Source: a virus. From it: DNA of 33,646 bases. Shown here piece after piece: positions 15,713 to 23,277 of this stretch. Numbering within the stretch: the stretch's first letter is position 1; every line of letters starts with the position of its first letter. The notes beneath the pieces were generated by a model. The model was not told the origin of the DNA. It did not search any database and worked only from the letters and a program-made list of their open reading frames with translations. Where the stretch lies: positions 1-33,646 of IMG/VR virus record IMGVR_UViG_3300034198_014730. One strand, given 5' to 3'. A program made the translations under genes and the position numbers.

Positions 15713-17333
15713 CGTCAAGAAGGGCTGCGAGGTCGAGATCGGGCCGAAGACGCTCGTCGTCGGCCCCAACGGCGCAGGCAAGAGCACCATCGTCAACACG
15801 GTGGAGCTTGCATTGACGTCGCGAGTGGGCGACGTCGCGGGCCGCGTGGACATCGCTCGCGAAGCCGACGTCATGTCGCTCGCGACGAACGGCGCCACGG
15901 TGTTGTCGGCCACGGTGGAGTTCGACAATGGCGACACAGCGACCTACGTCACCGAAGGCAGCACCGCGAAAGCCAAGAAGGCCGTCGCCAGCCGTCCCGT
16001 TGCCACCGCGCATGACGAGGTCCTTCCGATCCGCACGCTTCGCGAAGCCGTGCTCGGGAGCGCCCAGACCGCCCGCAAGTACCTGATGAGCAAGGTCTCG
16101 ACGGCCACGAAGGCTGACGTCGAGAACCTGATCCCGACGGCGCTCTCGAATCGATTCGCCGAGTGCTTCCCGGCGAACGTGCCGGTTGCCGACGCGCTCG
16201 TAGCATCCGTCGAGTACGCGGCCAAGCGGCAGCGCGAGTGCAACAGCGAGGCGAAGACGGCCCGCGAGGCGGGCAAGCTCGTCTCCGGCGGCCGTGGTTC
16301 GCCGCCCAGCGAAGCCGACGTGAAGGCGGCTTCCGCGGCGCTGAAGGCCGCCCGCACGAAGCTCAACGAGGCGGAAGCGGCCGAGGACCTGCTCGCCGAT
16401 CTGGAAGAAGCGGAGACCGACTACCAGCTCGCCGAAGACGCCGCGAACGAGGTCGCGATCAAGCTGACCAACGCGCGCACGGCGCTCAATGCGGCGAAGA
16501 AGCCGCGCGAGTTGAACCCGCTGCTCTCGCACGTCTGCATGGTGATGGACGAGAGCATCCTCGCGGGCGAGTGCCTTGCGTGCGGCGGCACGGCCCCGAC
16601 GAAGGCGATGGCCGACGAGGTGAGCGCCGCCATCGGCGACACCGTCGCCGCCAACAAGGCTTACGACAAGCTCGTCGTCGATGTCACGGTGCTGGAGGCA
16701 CAGGCTAAGGCCACGCTGGAGATCCTCGACAAGGCCGACAAGGCCGTCGCAGGGCTGAAGGCGAAGGTCGGCAGCGCAGGGACCGTCGATCGCGCGGCGC
16801 TCGAAGCCGAAGTGGACTCGGCCGAGAAGTCGCTGCTCGATCTGAAGGCCGCGCGAGACGCGTGGGCGAGCGTGCAGAAGGCCGAGAGCGCCGCTCTTGA
16901 CGCCGAGCGTCAGGCCGTCGAGTGGAAGGCCCTCAAGGAAGCGCTGGAGAACGCGATGGCCGCGACGATCGACCAGTCGCTCGACAAGTTCATCGCGAAG
17001 GTTCAGTCGCATCTCCCGAAGTCCGACACGTTCGGCATGAAGCTGCGTGACGGCGAGCGCGAGGTGGTCTCGTTCGGCCTCGTCCGCGACGGACACCTGC
17101 ACACGGCGATGTCGGGTGCCGAGTGGGCGCGAGTGATGGCGGCGATGTCGGCGGCGTGCGTGCCCGAGGGCAAGTACGCGTGCGTGATCCCCGAGGAGCG
17201 CGCGTTCGATCCTGTGACGCTGAAGGACGTGATGTCGGCGCTCACCGACTGCCCGCATCAGGTCATCCTGACGAGTCCTGTGAAGCCGAAGTCCGTCCCG
17301 AAGGGCTGGACGGTGGTCGAGCGCGGCGAGTAG
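15687..17333 (+). CDS. Rad50/SbcC-like SMC-family ATPase
   Basis: 548 residues. Walker A GPNGAGKST (about 27-35) follows a short N-terminal strand pair. A long Ala/Glu/Lys/Asp-rich coiled coil (about 165-480) is interrupted near residue 296 by ECLACGG, a CxxC half-site like the Rad50 zinc hook. Near the end, TAMSGAEWARVMAAM matches the ABC signature position. The acidic segment CVIPEERAF may be Walker B. Shorter than full SbcC, like phage gp46-type proteins. Likely works in DNA end processing with an unlinked nuclease; no SbcD-like gene is adjacent, but the Cas4-like nuclease at 8430 is in the same element. One palindrome copy at 16148 (NRFA). Confidence 0.87.
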   Translation: MHISKVKGNVKKGCEVEIGPKTLVVGPNGAGKSTIVNTVELALTSRVGDVAGRVDIAREADVMSLATNGATVLSATVEFDNGDTATYVTEGSTAKAKKAVASRPVATAHDEVLPIRTLREAVLGSAQTARKYLMSKVSTATKADVENLIPTALSNRFAECFPANVPVADALVASVEYAAKRQRECNSEAKTAREAGKLVSGGRGSPPSEADVKAASAALKAARTKLNEAEAAEDLLADLEEAETDYQLAEDAANEVAIKLTNARTALNAAKKPRELNPLLSHVCMVMDESILAGECLACGGTAPTKAMADEVSAAIGDTVAANKAYDKLVVDVTVLEAQAKATLEILDKADKAVAGLKAKVGSAGTVDRAALEAEVDSAEKSLLDLKAARDAWASVQKAESAALDAERQAVEWKALKEALENAMAATIDQSLDKFIAKVQSHLPKSDTFGMKLRDGEREVVSFGLVRDGHLHTAMSGAEWARVMAAMSAACVPEGKYACVIPEERAFDPVTLKDVMSALTDCPHQVILTSPVKPKSVPKGWTVVERGE

Positions 17334-17348
17334 CCGTAAGGTGGGGCC

Positions 17349-18365
17349 ATGGCTACGCGCATGACCGTTCATCAGGCAGCGGACCTCTGGCGAGTGAACC
17401 GGCGCACGATCCTCAAGTGGATCATGGGCAAGGACGCCAGCGGTCGAGGCAAGCGTCTCGTCGAGGGCGAGGACTACGAGGTCGTGGACGCCGACATCGA
17501 CGGCAGGAAGATGTACGTCCTGCTGCGATCGGACTACCCGCCGCCCCGGAATCTCAACCCGATCCCGCGCAAGCCGCGCGGGCGTCAGGGCCCCCGCGAA
17601 GCAGCGGTTGAAGCCGCTCGCGGCCGCACCCACTTTGAACAGGTGGCCAGTCAGGTTTCACCCGTCGAAGTCGTTGAAACCGTTGTCGAGGCGGCTGTGC
17701 CGGTCGGTGGTGATCGGTACAGCCAAATCGATTCGCAGCGCTTCACTCCTGTGGCCCCGCCGCCTCCCACGACCGCGGAAGAGGCGGCCGAGCAGTTCGC
17801 CGTGACGCAGGAAGCCGCGACGCCAGAAGTCGTGACGCCGAAGCCAAAGCGTCGCCGGTCACGCCGAGAAGACGTGATCCCGACGATCGACACCTACCTC
17901 CCGGCGCAGCCGGATCGGCCCGAGGACGAGGAGGAGTTCCAACTCCCCGAGAAGCCGATCCGATCGGCCGTCTCGCCCGAGTACGAAGGCGAATCGATTC
18001 GCACCCAGATCGAGAAGTGGGTGCGCGCCTCGTCGAACGAAGACGCCGATCAGGAAGACCCGGTCGCGGCGTTGCCGCGCTTCCTGCTCAGTACGTCGAT
18101 GGAGGCCGTGGACATCGGAAGCCCGTTCGAGTTCGTGAAGCTCGGACAGCCGGGGATCGAAGCCGCCATGACGCGCGTGCTCAAGGCCTCGCCCATGACC
18201 GACGAGGCGCGGTTCTTCGCGGGTGGGGTCCTGCTGGAGTATCTGGCCAACCACCCGATCCTCAAGCTGCGAAACCTGTCCCCTTCGCCGTACTGGCCCC
18301 GCAAGGGTCAGCTTTCAGGCCTCGGCGCAATCTACGCGCTGCCGCTCTACGACTGGATGCTGTAG
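17349..18365 (+). CDS. HTH protein with long linker, possible replication or regulatory factor
   Basis: 338 residues. Residues about 5-60 (MTVHQAADLWRVNRRTILKWI...GRGKRLVEGEDYEVVDADIDGRKMYVL) resemble a MerR/excisionase-type winged HTH in which a helix-turn-helix precedes a beta wing. A 150-residue Pro/Ala/Glu/Arg-rich linker follows, likely disordered, with two palindrome copies (17725, 17991). The final 120 residues are a folded alpha domain (DPVAALPRFLLSTSMEAVDIG... to LYDWML) unlike anything I recognise. The gene lies directly before the direct-repeat cluster, so it is a candidate binder of those repeats or an initiator; this is inferred from position only. Confidence 0.75.
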   Translation: MATRMTVHQAADLWRVNRRTILKWIMGKDASGRGKRLVEGEDYEVVDADIDGRKMYVLLRSDYPPPRNLNPIPRKPRGRQGPREAAVEAARGRTHFEQVASQVSPVEVVETVVEAAVPVGGDRYSQIDSQRFTPVAPPPPTTAEEAAEQFAVTQEAATPEVVTPKPKRRRSRREDVIPTIDTYLPAQPDRPEDEEEFQLPEKPIRSAVSPEYEGESIRTQIEKWVRASSNEDADQEDPVAALPRFLLSTSMEAVDIGSPFEFVKLGQPGIEAAMTRVLKASPMTDEARFFAGGVLLEYLANHPILKLRNLSPSPYWPRKGQLSGLGAIYALPLYDWML

Positions 18366-18392
18366 CGAGCACTCCCCAGCCCGCGCGCGACG

Positions 18393-18423
18393 CGCCGCCG
18401 TGAGCCGAGAGGCCGCGGCGGCG
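18393..18423 (+). terminator. Likely terminator after the HTH-linker gene
   Basis: CGCCGCCG (18393-18400) pairs with CGGCGGCG (18416-18423), followed by a mixed T-rich stretch (TCGTCGTTCCT). The uridine tract is poor, so termination would be partial or Rho-aided. The stem begins 27 bases after the stop codon at 18365. Confidence 0.5.
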
Positions 18424-18466
18424 TCGTCGTTCCTGCGCCCGTCGAATCGATTCCCGCCCCCAACCT

Positions 18467-18643
18467 TGAGCCCCCGGATGCAGAAATACCCCCCTACCCT
18501 TGGCCCCCTCATGTAGAAACATACCCCCCCTTGGCCCCCGGATGTAGATTGACTCCCCCCAGGACTGGCCCTCGGATGTAGATACCTAAACCCGCGAAAT
18601 CATTAGGTTCTTCCGGGGGCTTGACTTGGCCCCCGGATGCGGG
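18467..18643 (+). repeat. Five iteron-like direct repeats
   Basis: An 18-base unit, best copy TTGGCCCCCGGATGTAGA at 18531-18548, occurs also at about 18467-18484, 18500-18517, 18565-18582 and 18626-18643 with 1-4 changes. Start-to-start distances are 33, 31, 34 and 61 bases, the last close to two units. Between copies four and five lies an inverted core CCGGGGGC (18613-18620) that pairs with GCCCCCGG (18629-18636), and an ACCTAA/TTAGGT pair (18584-18589 with 18603-18608). The helical phasing (about three turns per step) is typical of sites bound cooperatively by one protein, such as plasmid iterons. A promoter is built into the last copy. Confidence 0.8.
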
Positions 18644-18649
18644 TACTAT
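18621..18649 (+). promoter_or_regulatory. Near-consensus promoter inside the last iteron
   Basis: TTGACT (18621-18626), 17-base spacer, TACTAT (18644-18649). The -35 and spacer overlap the fifth direct repeat and an inverted repeat, so a protein that binds the repeats should block or control it. It reads rightward into roughly 1 kb without convincing genes, with transcription predicted to start near 18656. Confidence 0.8.
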
Positions 18650-18655
18650 TGTTTC

Positions 18656-19690
18656 ACCTCGACGGGATGCACGACGGGCCCGCCGGGGGGCAAGGCAAGG
18701 CAAGCGGTGCGCGTGGCTTGTACTTTGGCCCGCGCGTCCCTCTCGCGACGCATGGCGGCGGTGCCGCTAGGCTATCGGGGGAGTGCTCTTTGACAAGCAA
18801 GGGGACCGCGCGAGTCTACCATGACGCGCGATCGTCACAAGCCCCCCCGATGGGAATAAAGCGCGCGAGCGTGATGTATCGGGGACAGGCCGCTAGGCGG
18901 CAAGTAGGGCACCATGTTACCGGCCGGAAGGCCGGGGCGATCGCGGGAAAGGAAAGGCGCGTGCCGCGATAGTAAGCGGCCGAAAAGGTCCCTGATACAT
19001 AGGTTCGCATCGTCTCCAAAACGATGCACCCTTCCCGATATATGCCCAAGCCTGCTAGTATGGCGGCGGATCATGTTGCGGGAGTGAAGGGCGAGCCGTC
19101 ATATGCACGGCGCGCGTACGCTAGACGTTGATCCCGCTACAGTTGCGGCTTGACGCGCGGCGTTCGTGTAAGGCCTAAGAAAGCGGGTAACTATGATTCC
19201 CGCCACTCCTGAGGATGAATGAGCCTCTCGCGAATCGGCTAGACGCACCTAATAGTGAATCGTTTCTCTACGATGCCGCCCGCGGCATTGTATGGATAGA
19301 TCGCCAAAACGGGGCGCCGATTTAATCGCAAGCTCATGCACGCCGGTAAGTATGCACGCAAGTCGCGACTATGCTTAGAGCGTTGAACGGGGGAGCCGAT
19401 AGTGCCGGTGCATTTCGCCGGTTGCGACTATCGGGCGGGCCGGAAGGCCCGTGCGCTGCCCGATGCAGCATCCCAGTCCGAAACGACGGCAATCGTGCCG
19501 TGGGGCAATAGTGCCTAGGACGCGACGCACGACGGGATCGAGCCGGGAAAGCCAGCGCAATAAACAACGGGGCGACGGGTGCAACGGCCGCAAGGCTATT
19601 GCGCCCGTCGCTCCGAATCGAAGGGCCCGCAACGCAATCGATTCGCGGACCTTTCGATTCGGAGCGACACTCCGAAACACGAGACAATCA
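18656..19690 (+). ncRNA. Candidate large structured non-coding RNA (about 1 kb)
   Basis: No credible reading frame: the longest frames lack ribosome sites and codon bias. Instead there are many perfect or near-perfect stems. Pairs on the plus strand are: 18822-18826/18833-18837; 18845-18851/18878-18884; 18889-18893/18897-18901; 18920-18925/18930-18935 (GGAA loop); 18940-18946/18964-18970; 19007-19013/19021-19027; 19078-19083/19132-19137; 19095-19099/19107-19111; 19273-19279/19282-19288; 19396-19403/19427-19434; 19437-19441/19446-19450 (GGAA loop); 19455-19459/19465-19469; 19486-19491/19496-19501; 19504-19507/19512-19515. A 13-base-pair long-range helix (18874-18886/18988-19000) encloses three of them, and two long stems end the block (19572-19668). 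This recalls large ornate RNAs of phages such as GOLLD and ROOL, but I could not match any known family. A replication origin with much secondary structure is the main alternative. Confidence 0.55.
19572..19668 (+). other. Two long overlapping stem-loops, mutually exclusive
   Basis: Stem A: GCGACGGGTGCAA (19572-19584) with TTGCGCCCGTCGC (19599-19611), 13 pairs with one G-U, loop containing a nested GGCC-GCAA-GGCT. Stem B: GTCGCTCCGAATCGAA (19607-19622) with TTCGATTCGGAGCGAC (19653-19668), 16 perfect pairs, with a palindrome copy (19635-19644) in its loop. The two share bases 19607-19611, so both cannot form fully in one RNA. They lie about 60 bases before the start of the gene at 19725. Confidence 0.75.
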
Positions 19691-19724
19691 ACGCGGCCGA
19701 ATAGGCCGCAAGCGAGGGGAAACG

Positions 19725-19886
19725 ATGGAAAAGATCTTTAGGCGCACGCTGCACGCCCTGCCGCTGTCCGCACGGTTCGCGGCTTTCTCGTTCGTGAAAG
19801 AGCGCATCGTTCGCAACTACCGGCTACCCGACACCGTCCGCGGTGTCGGTAGTCTCTTTCTTCGCAACCTTTTGGGAGGGGTCTAG
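19725..19886 (+). CDS. Small basic protein of unknown function
   Basis: 53 residues. ATG 19725 has AGGGGAAA upstream and is preceded by a leader hairpin (GCGGCC-GAATA-GGCCGC, 19693-19709). The protein is basic and partly amphipathic (MEKIFRRTLHALPLSARFAAF, then FVKERIVRNYRLP). No family recognised. It is the first gene after the non-coding block and is separated from the next start by one base. Confidence 0.6.
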   Translation: MEKIFRRTLHALPLSARFAAFSFVKERIVRNYRLPDTVRGVGSLFLRNLLGGV

Positions 19887-19887
19887 C

Positions 19888-20220
19888 ATGCGCGTCAATA
19901 CCCGTAACGTCATCGCCGCTTGGCAGTCCGGCAAGGAATACAGGCGGGAGGATTCTATCTGGACCGATGGCACGTCGATCTTTTCGTACCGGACGTGCCT
20001 CGCAACGCCGCTCGCGGACGGCCTCATGGTTCTGAATCGGACGAAGTACAGTGCGACCACGTCGAACAAGCAATCGGACGTTTCTTTCGCGCTCCGCGGC
20101 ATGATCGCGTGCGAGGTGTCCGGGCTCCATATGGGCGCCGAGCCGCGGCACCTGCTCGACGTGGCGAGCGCGCTGCCCGCCGCGGCCGAGCGCGCGGCCC
20201 GCGTCATGGGCGCGGTCTAG
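19888..20220 (+). CDS. Conserved mobile-element protein with TKYS-TTS motif
   Basis: 110 residues, starting right after the previous stop with GGGAGGGG upstream. The pattern NTRNVIAAWQSGK, WTDG-x3-FSYRTC and VLNRTKYSATTSNKQ is one I recognise from many phages, plasmids and metagenomic elements of bacteria, with conserved W-x-DG, Y-x-T and T-x-YS-x-TTS positions. No function is known. Its C-terminal helix (HLLDVASALPAAAERAARVMG) is lineage-specific. Confidence 0.85.
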   Translation: MRVNTRNVIAAWQSGKEYRREDSIWTDGTSIFSYRTCLATPLADGLMVLNRTKYSATTSNKQSDVSFALRGMIACEVSGLHMGAEPRHLLDVASALPAAAERAARVMGAV

Positions 20221-20305
20221 CCCCCGCGGGGACTCCGCGCAACCCACCAACCAACGCGCCGCAACGGCGCATGACGCGCGAATCGATTCGCGCAAGAGGC
20301 AACCC

Positions 20306-21496
20306 ATGACGAAGCTCACGAGCAAGGCAACCATCAACGCGGCCGGGAAGGCCGCACCGGAGGGCAACGTGGCGAACGTGAACGAGACCTTGGAGACCGT
20401 GGCGGGCGCGGTGTCGGAATACGGCGCGGGCGAGGTCTACAACGTCCCTGTCGCGATCATCTGGTACGAGACCGACAAGGCGGCCGTGGACTACGATCCG
20501 CGCGTCGAGCGCACCCTCCCCGACACGTTCGTCGAGACGATCGAGCGAGAGGGCGTGTTGGAGTCCATCACGCTCCGCGAGTCCGTCAACCCGGCGAACC
20601 CGAAGCAGACGCTCAAGGTCGTCAACGGTAAAACCCGCTTCCGCGCGGCGCTCAAGGCCGGTCTCGCGCTCATCAAGGGTGGCATCGTCACGGCCGACGC
20701 GAAAAAGGCGCTGGAACTTCAGGTGCTTTTGAACGCGCACCGTTTCGCGGACGAGAGCGATCTTCAGTGCGACAACGCGGCCCGTCTCGCGGCCCTTGGC
20801 TACAGCGTGGCCGAGATCGCGCGCGTCTTCAACGTGCCCGAGTCAACGGCCCGCAACACGCTCAAAATCGTGAAAACGGTCCCCGAAGTTGCCGCGAGCC
20901 CGCACCTGTCGTTCGCGGCGAAAGAGGAACTGTCCCGCCGCGACCCGGAGACCGTCGCCGCGGCCCTCCCGATTCTCGAAGACGTGGCTAAGGCCGCGGA
21001 GCTTTCCAAGGACGGGAAGGCCGACGCGGGCCTCGCCAAGGGCAAGGACGGGAAGGCGTCCCGCAAGGCCGATGCGACGGTCAAAGAGACCAAGGACGGG
21101 CGCAAGGTGGGACAGGCGTCGCACTCCGCGACCAAGGGGCTCTGCGACGTGATCGAGGGCAAGGACAAGGAGCCCGCGAAGCCCGCGAAGCCCGCCGCGC
21201 CCGCTAAGGCCCCGGCCGTGGCCGCGAAGGACACGCGGCCCGACGCGGGATCGCTCCGCGCGAAGGCGGCGCTCTGCCGCGCGGTGTCCGGTCTCGCGAA
21301 GGGCACGGGGGCGGCGGCCGAGTCGCACCGCGCCTTCGTGGCGGGCGTGCAAGCGGCCCTGTTCTTCGCGGCCGGGGACAAGCTCGACACGCTCCCCGGT
21401 GGCCCGATCACGCCCGAGGTCAAGGCGGCCGTCGCCGACGCCCTCGCCCGCCTGTTCAAGGACGCGACGCTGGCCGAGGACAAGGCGGCGGCGTAG
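20306..21496 (+). CDS. ParB/KorB-like DNA-binding protein
   Basis: 396 residues. About 40-145: ParB N-terminal domain with the ESITLRESVNP...KVVNGKTRFRAALKAG block, where NGKTRFRA stands at the usual GERRWRA position. About 160-188: helix-turn-helix RLAALGYSVAEIARVFNVPESTARNTLKI, as in ParB/KorB central domains. From about 255 it becomes Lys/Ala/Pro-rich and probably disordered, then ends in a helical domain. The start codon follows a leader in which the palindrome is extended to 18 bases (20276-20293). It has no ParA neighbour in the window. It could be a centromere-binding or KorB-like global regulator and is one candidate for the protein that reads the repeated palindrome. Confidence 0.85.
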   Translation: MTKLTSKATINAAGKAAPEGNVANVNETLETVAGAVSEYGAGEVYNVPVAIIWYETDKAAVDYDPRVERTLPDTFVETIEREGVLESITLRESVNPANPKQTLKVVNGKTRFRAALKAGLALIKGGIVTADAKKALELQVLLNAHRFADESDLQCDNAARLAALGYSVAEIARVFNVPESTARNTLKIVKTVPEVAASPHLSFAAKEELSRRDPETVAAALPILEDVAKAAELSKDGKADAGLAKGKDGKASRKADATVKETKDGRKVGQASHSATKGLCDVIEGKDKEPAKPAKPAAPAKAPAVAAKDTRPDAGSLRAKAALCRAVSGLAKGTGAAAESHRAFVAGVQAALFFAAGDKLDTLPGGPITPEVKAAVADALARLFKDATLAEDKAAA

Positions 21497-21627
21497 CGTG
21501 CACTCCCCGGACGGCTCGCCGGAAACGGCGGGCCGTTCAATCGAGCGCCCAGCGAATCGATTCGCCGGACGTTCGCATGAACGGCTCACGAGACATTCAA
21601 CGCGCCGAAAGGCGCAAGGGGGCACGA

Positions 21628-21864
21628 GTGCACACCAACGAAATGCTTGAGCGCTTGACGCGGCACGATCGCAACCAACTCACGAACGCGCTCTCGCACG
21701 TCGAGGCGCTCATGCGATTCGCGGGCAGCGCCGCGTGGACAAGCGACCCCGACACGCTGCGAAGCGAACTCGCGCGACTGGAAGCCGAAAGCGACGCGCA
21801 CACGGCCGAGTTTTTCCGCGCCGCGCGCGTGATGCTCCAGCGCCAGTGGCTCGACGGGGCGTAG
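21628..21864 (+). CDS. Small helical orphan protein
   Basis: 78 residues from GTG 21628, chosen because AAGGGGG and the leader hairpin GCGCC-GAAA-GGCGC (21602-21615) lie directly upstream; an upstream ATG in frame would run through that hairpin. All helical by eye (MLERLTRHDRNQLTNALSHVEALMRF...). No family recognised. Confidence 0.6.
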   Translation: MHTNEMLERLTRHDRNQLTNALSHVEALMRFAGSAAWTSDPDTLRSELARLEAESDAHTAEFFRAARVMLQRQWLDGA

Positions 21865-21866
21865 CC

Positions 21867-22088
21867 TTGTGTCACGCATGCGGCCGTAAACTTGACCGAC
21901 ATACCGGCGCCTTGTGCGTCGGTTGCCTACTTCACGCGGGCGATTGCGAGTGCGCGCCACGCGAATCGATTCGACCCACTAAAACGCTCGACGTAAAAAG
22001 CACGGCCCTCCCGCCGCATAGAGTGGTGAGAGGCACGAAAGCAACGGGCCGCAAGGCCCATGACGCGCGGGATTCCCGCGCAAGGTGA
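21867..22088 (+). CDS. Possible small zinc-ribbon protein (TTG start)
   Basis: 73 residues starting two bases after the previous stop at a TTG. CHACGRKL...CVGCLLHAGDCEC forms a plausible zinc ribbon. The C-terminal 30 residues run through the palindrome (ESIRP at 21963) and into the leader hairpins of the next gene, and look unstructured. Either a genuine coupled gene or a decaying one whose end has been replaced by leader sequence. Confidence 0.4.
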   Translation: MCHACGRKLDRHTGALCVGCLLHAGDCECAPRESIRPTKTLDVKSTALPPHRVVRGTKATGRKAHDARDSRAR

Positions 22089-22095
22089 TGGAAAC

Positions 22096-23277
22096 ATGGC
22101 GGCTTATTCGCAGTGGGTGTACGACGGTCTCGCGCTGCTCGACGCGGACGTGCCGGTGTCGGTCTCCGGCCCTCCCGGTGTCGGCAAGTCGTGGCAAGCG
22201 CACACGCTCCACAAGCTCTACTGGGGCTCGCGCGCGGACACGATGCCCTTCAAGACCGTGATGGCAGCGCTCTCCGACCCGACCGACTTCACGGGCATCC
22301 TCACCGTGAACGAGACGACCGGCGAGACCGTCCGCATCCCGCCCTCGTGGGCGGTGGAGATCGTCAAGGCGGGCGGCGGCACGGTGTTCCTCGATGAGGC
22401 CACCCTCGCGACGCCCGCGACGTGGACGGCGCTGCTCCGCGTCATCCTCGACAAAAACGTGGGCGATCTTCAACTCCCGGCGGCGACGCGCTTCATCCTC
22501 GCGAGCAATCCCGTCGAGATGACGAACGCGGGCAACCATTTCCCCCCGGCCGGTGCGAACCGCGTCGGTCACCTGACGACCGAGGCGCCCGAGCCTCGCG
22601 ACTGGGGCGACTGGATGCAGGGCTACGCGGCCGAGACGGGCGACGCGCACGACGCGAAGGCGGCGATGCAGGTCGCGGCGTTCGTGACGCGCCGTGGCCC
22701 CGGCTTCCTGCTCAACGTGCCGAAGACCGAGGAAGGTCGCGCGGGCGCGTGGGCCTCTCCCCGCTCGTGTCACGCGGCGCAACGCGTGCTCGCGAGCGCG
22801 CACCGTCGCGGCTTCCTCGCGACTGACGACGGGCAAGAGCGCACGATCCGCTCGATCGCGGCCGTCGTCGGCGGGCCGTGGGCGGCCGAGTTCTCGACGT
22901 GGCTTGTCGAGAATGATCTCCCCGATGCCCGCGAGCTTCTGACGGGCAAGGCGTCGTTCACGTTCGACGCGACGCGTCCCGACAAGGCCCGCCCCGTGTG
23001 CCTCGCGGTCGCGAACGAGGCGATCAAGGGGGCGGCGCGCGACAAGCCCGAGCGCGCGGCGCTCGTCGAGAGCGCGTGGGGCATCCTGCTCGACGCCGCG
23101 AAGTCCGGCCTCGCGGACAACGTCGAGAGCGCCGCGACGATCTTGAACGAGTGGCGATCGAGCCCCGCGGGCGGCGGCGGCGCGGCGAGCGCGACCCCGG
23201 CGAAGTGCCCGAACGAGTTCAAGGCCCTGACCGAGGTCTTCAAGCAGGTCCGCATGACCGCGATCAAAAAGAAGTAG
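22096..23277 (+). CDS. MoxR-type AAA+ ATPase
   Basis: 393 residues from ATG 22096 with AAGGTGATGG upstream; an earlier in-frame start overlaps the leader hairpins. Walker A GPPGVGKS (about 25-32), Walker B GGGTVFLDEA (about 94-103), sensor 1 FILASNP, and arginine-containing VTRRGPGFL later in the domain. MoxR ATPases remodel partner proteins and are typically encoded next to a VWA-domain protein, as here. Its double-hairpin leader (22046-22081) resembles that of the ParB-like gene. Confidence 0.9.
   Translation: MAAYSQWVYDGLALLDADVPVSVSGPPGVGKSWQAHTLHKLYWGSRADTMPFKTVMAALSDPTDFTGILTVNETTGETVRIPPSWAVEIVKAGGGTVFLDEATLATPATWTALLRVILDKNVGDLQLPAATRFILASNPVEMTNAGNHFPPAGANRVGHLTTEAPEPRDWGDWMQGYAAETGDAHDAKAAMQVAAFVTRRGPGFLLNVPKTEEGRAGAWASPRSCHAAQRVLASAHRRGFLATDDGQERTIRSIAAVVGGPWAAEFSTWLVENDLPDARELLTGKASFTFDATRPDKARPVCLAVANEAIKGAARDKPERAALVESAWGILLDAAKSGLADNVESAATILNEWRSSPAGGGGAASATPAKCPNEFKALTEVFKQVRMTAIKKK

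Noticed and set aside
18467-18643. Five direct repeats looked at as a CRISPR array.
   Set aside because: Units are only 18 bases, spacers about 13-16 bases and imperfect, and no cas1/cas2 genes are near; iteron-like sites fit better.
18790-18818. TTGACA-N17-AGTCTA as a second promoter in the non-coding block.
   Set aside because: The -10 match is poor and it would start inside the structured region; the promoter at 18621 is much better.
18637-18972. Open frame of 111 residues within the non-coding block.
   Set aside because: No ribosome site, no codon bias and it runs through strong stems, including the 13-pair helix; likely chance in GC-rich DNA.
19001-19027. GGTTCGCATC resembles a tRNA T-loop.
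   Set aside because: The flanking bases do not form the T-stem and no acceptor, D or anticodon stems fit; the same bases form a simple GCATCGT/ACGATGC hairpin.
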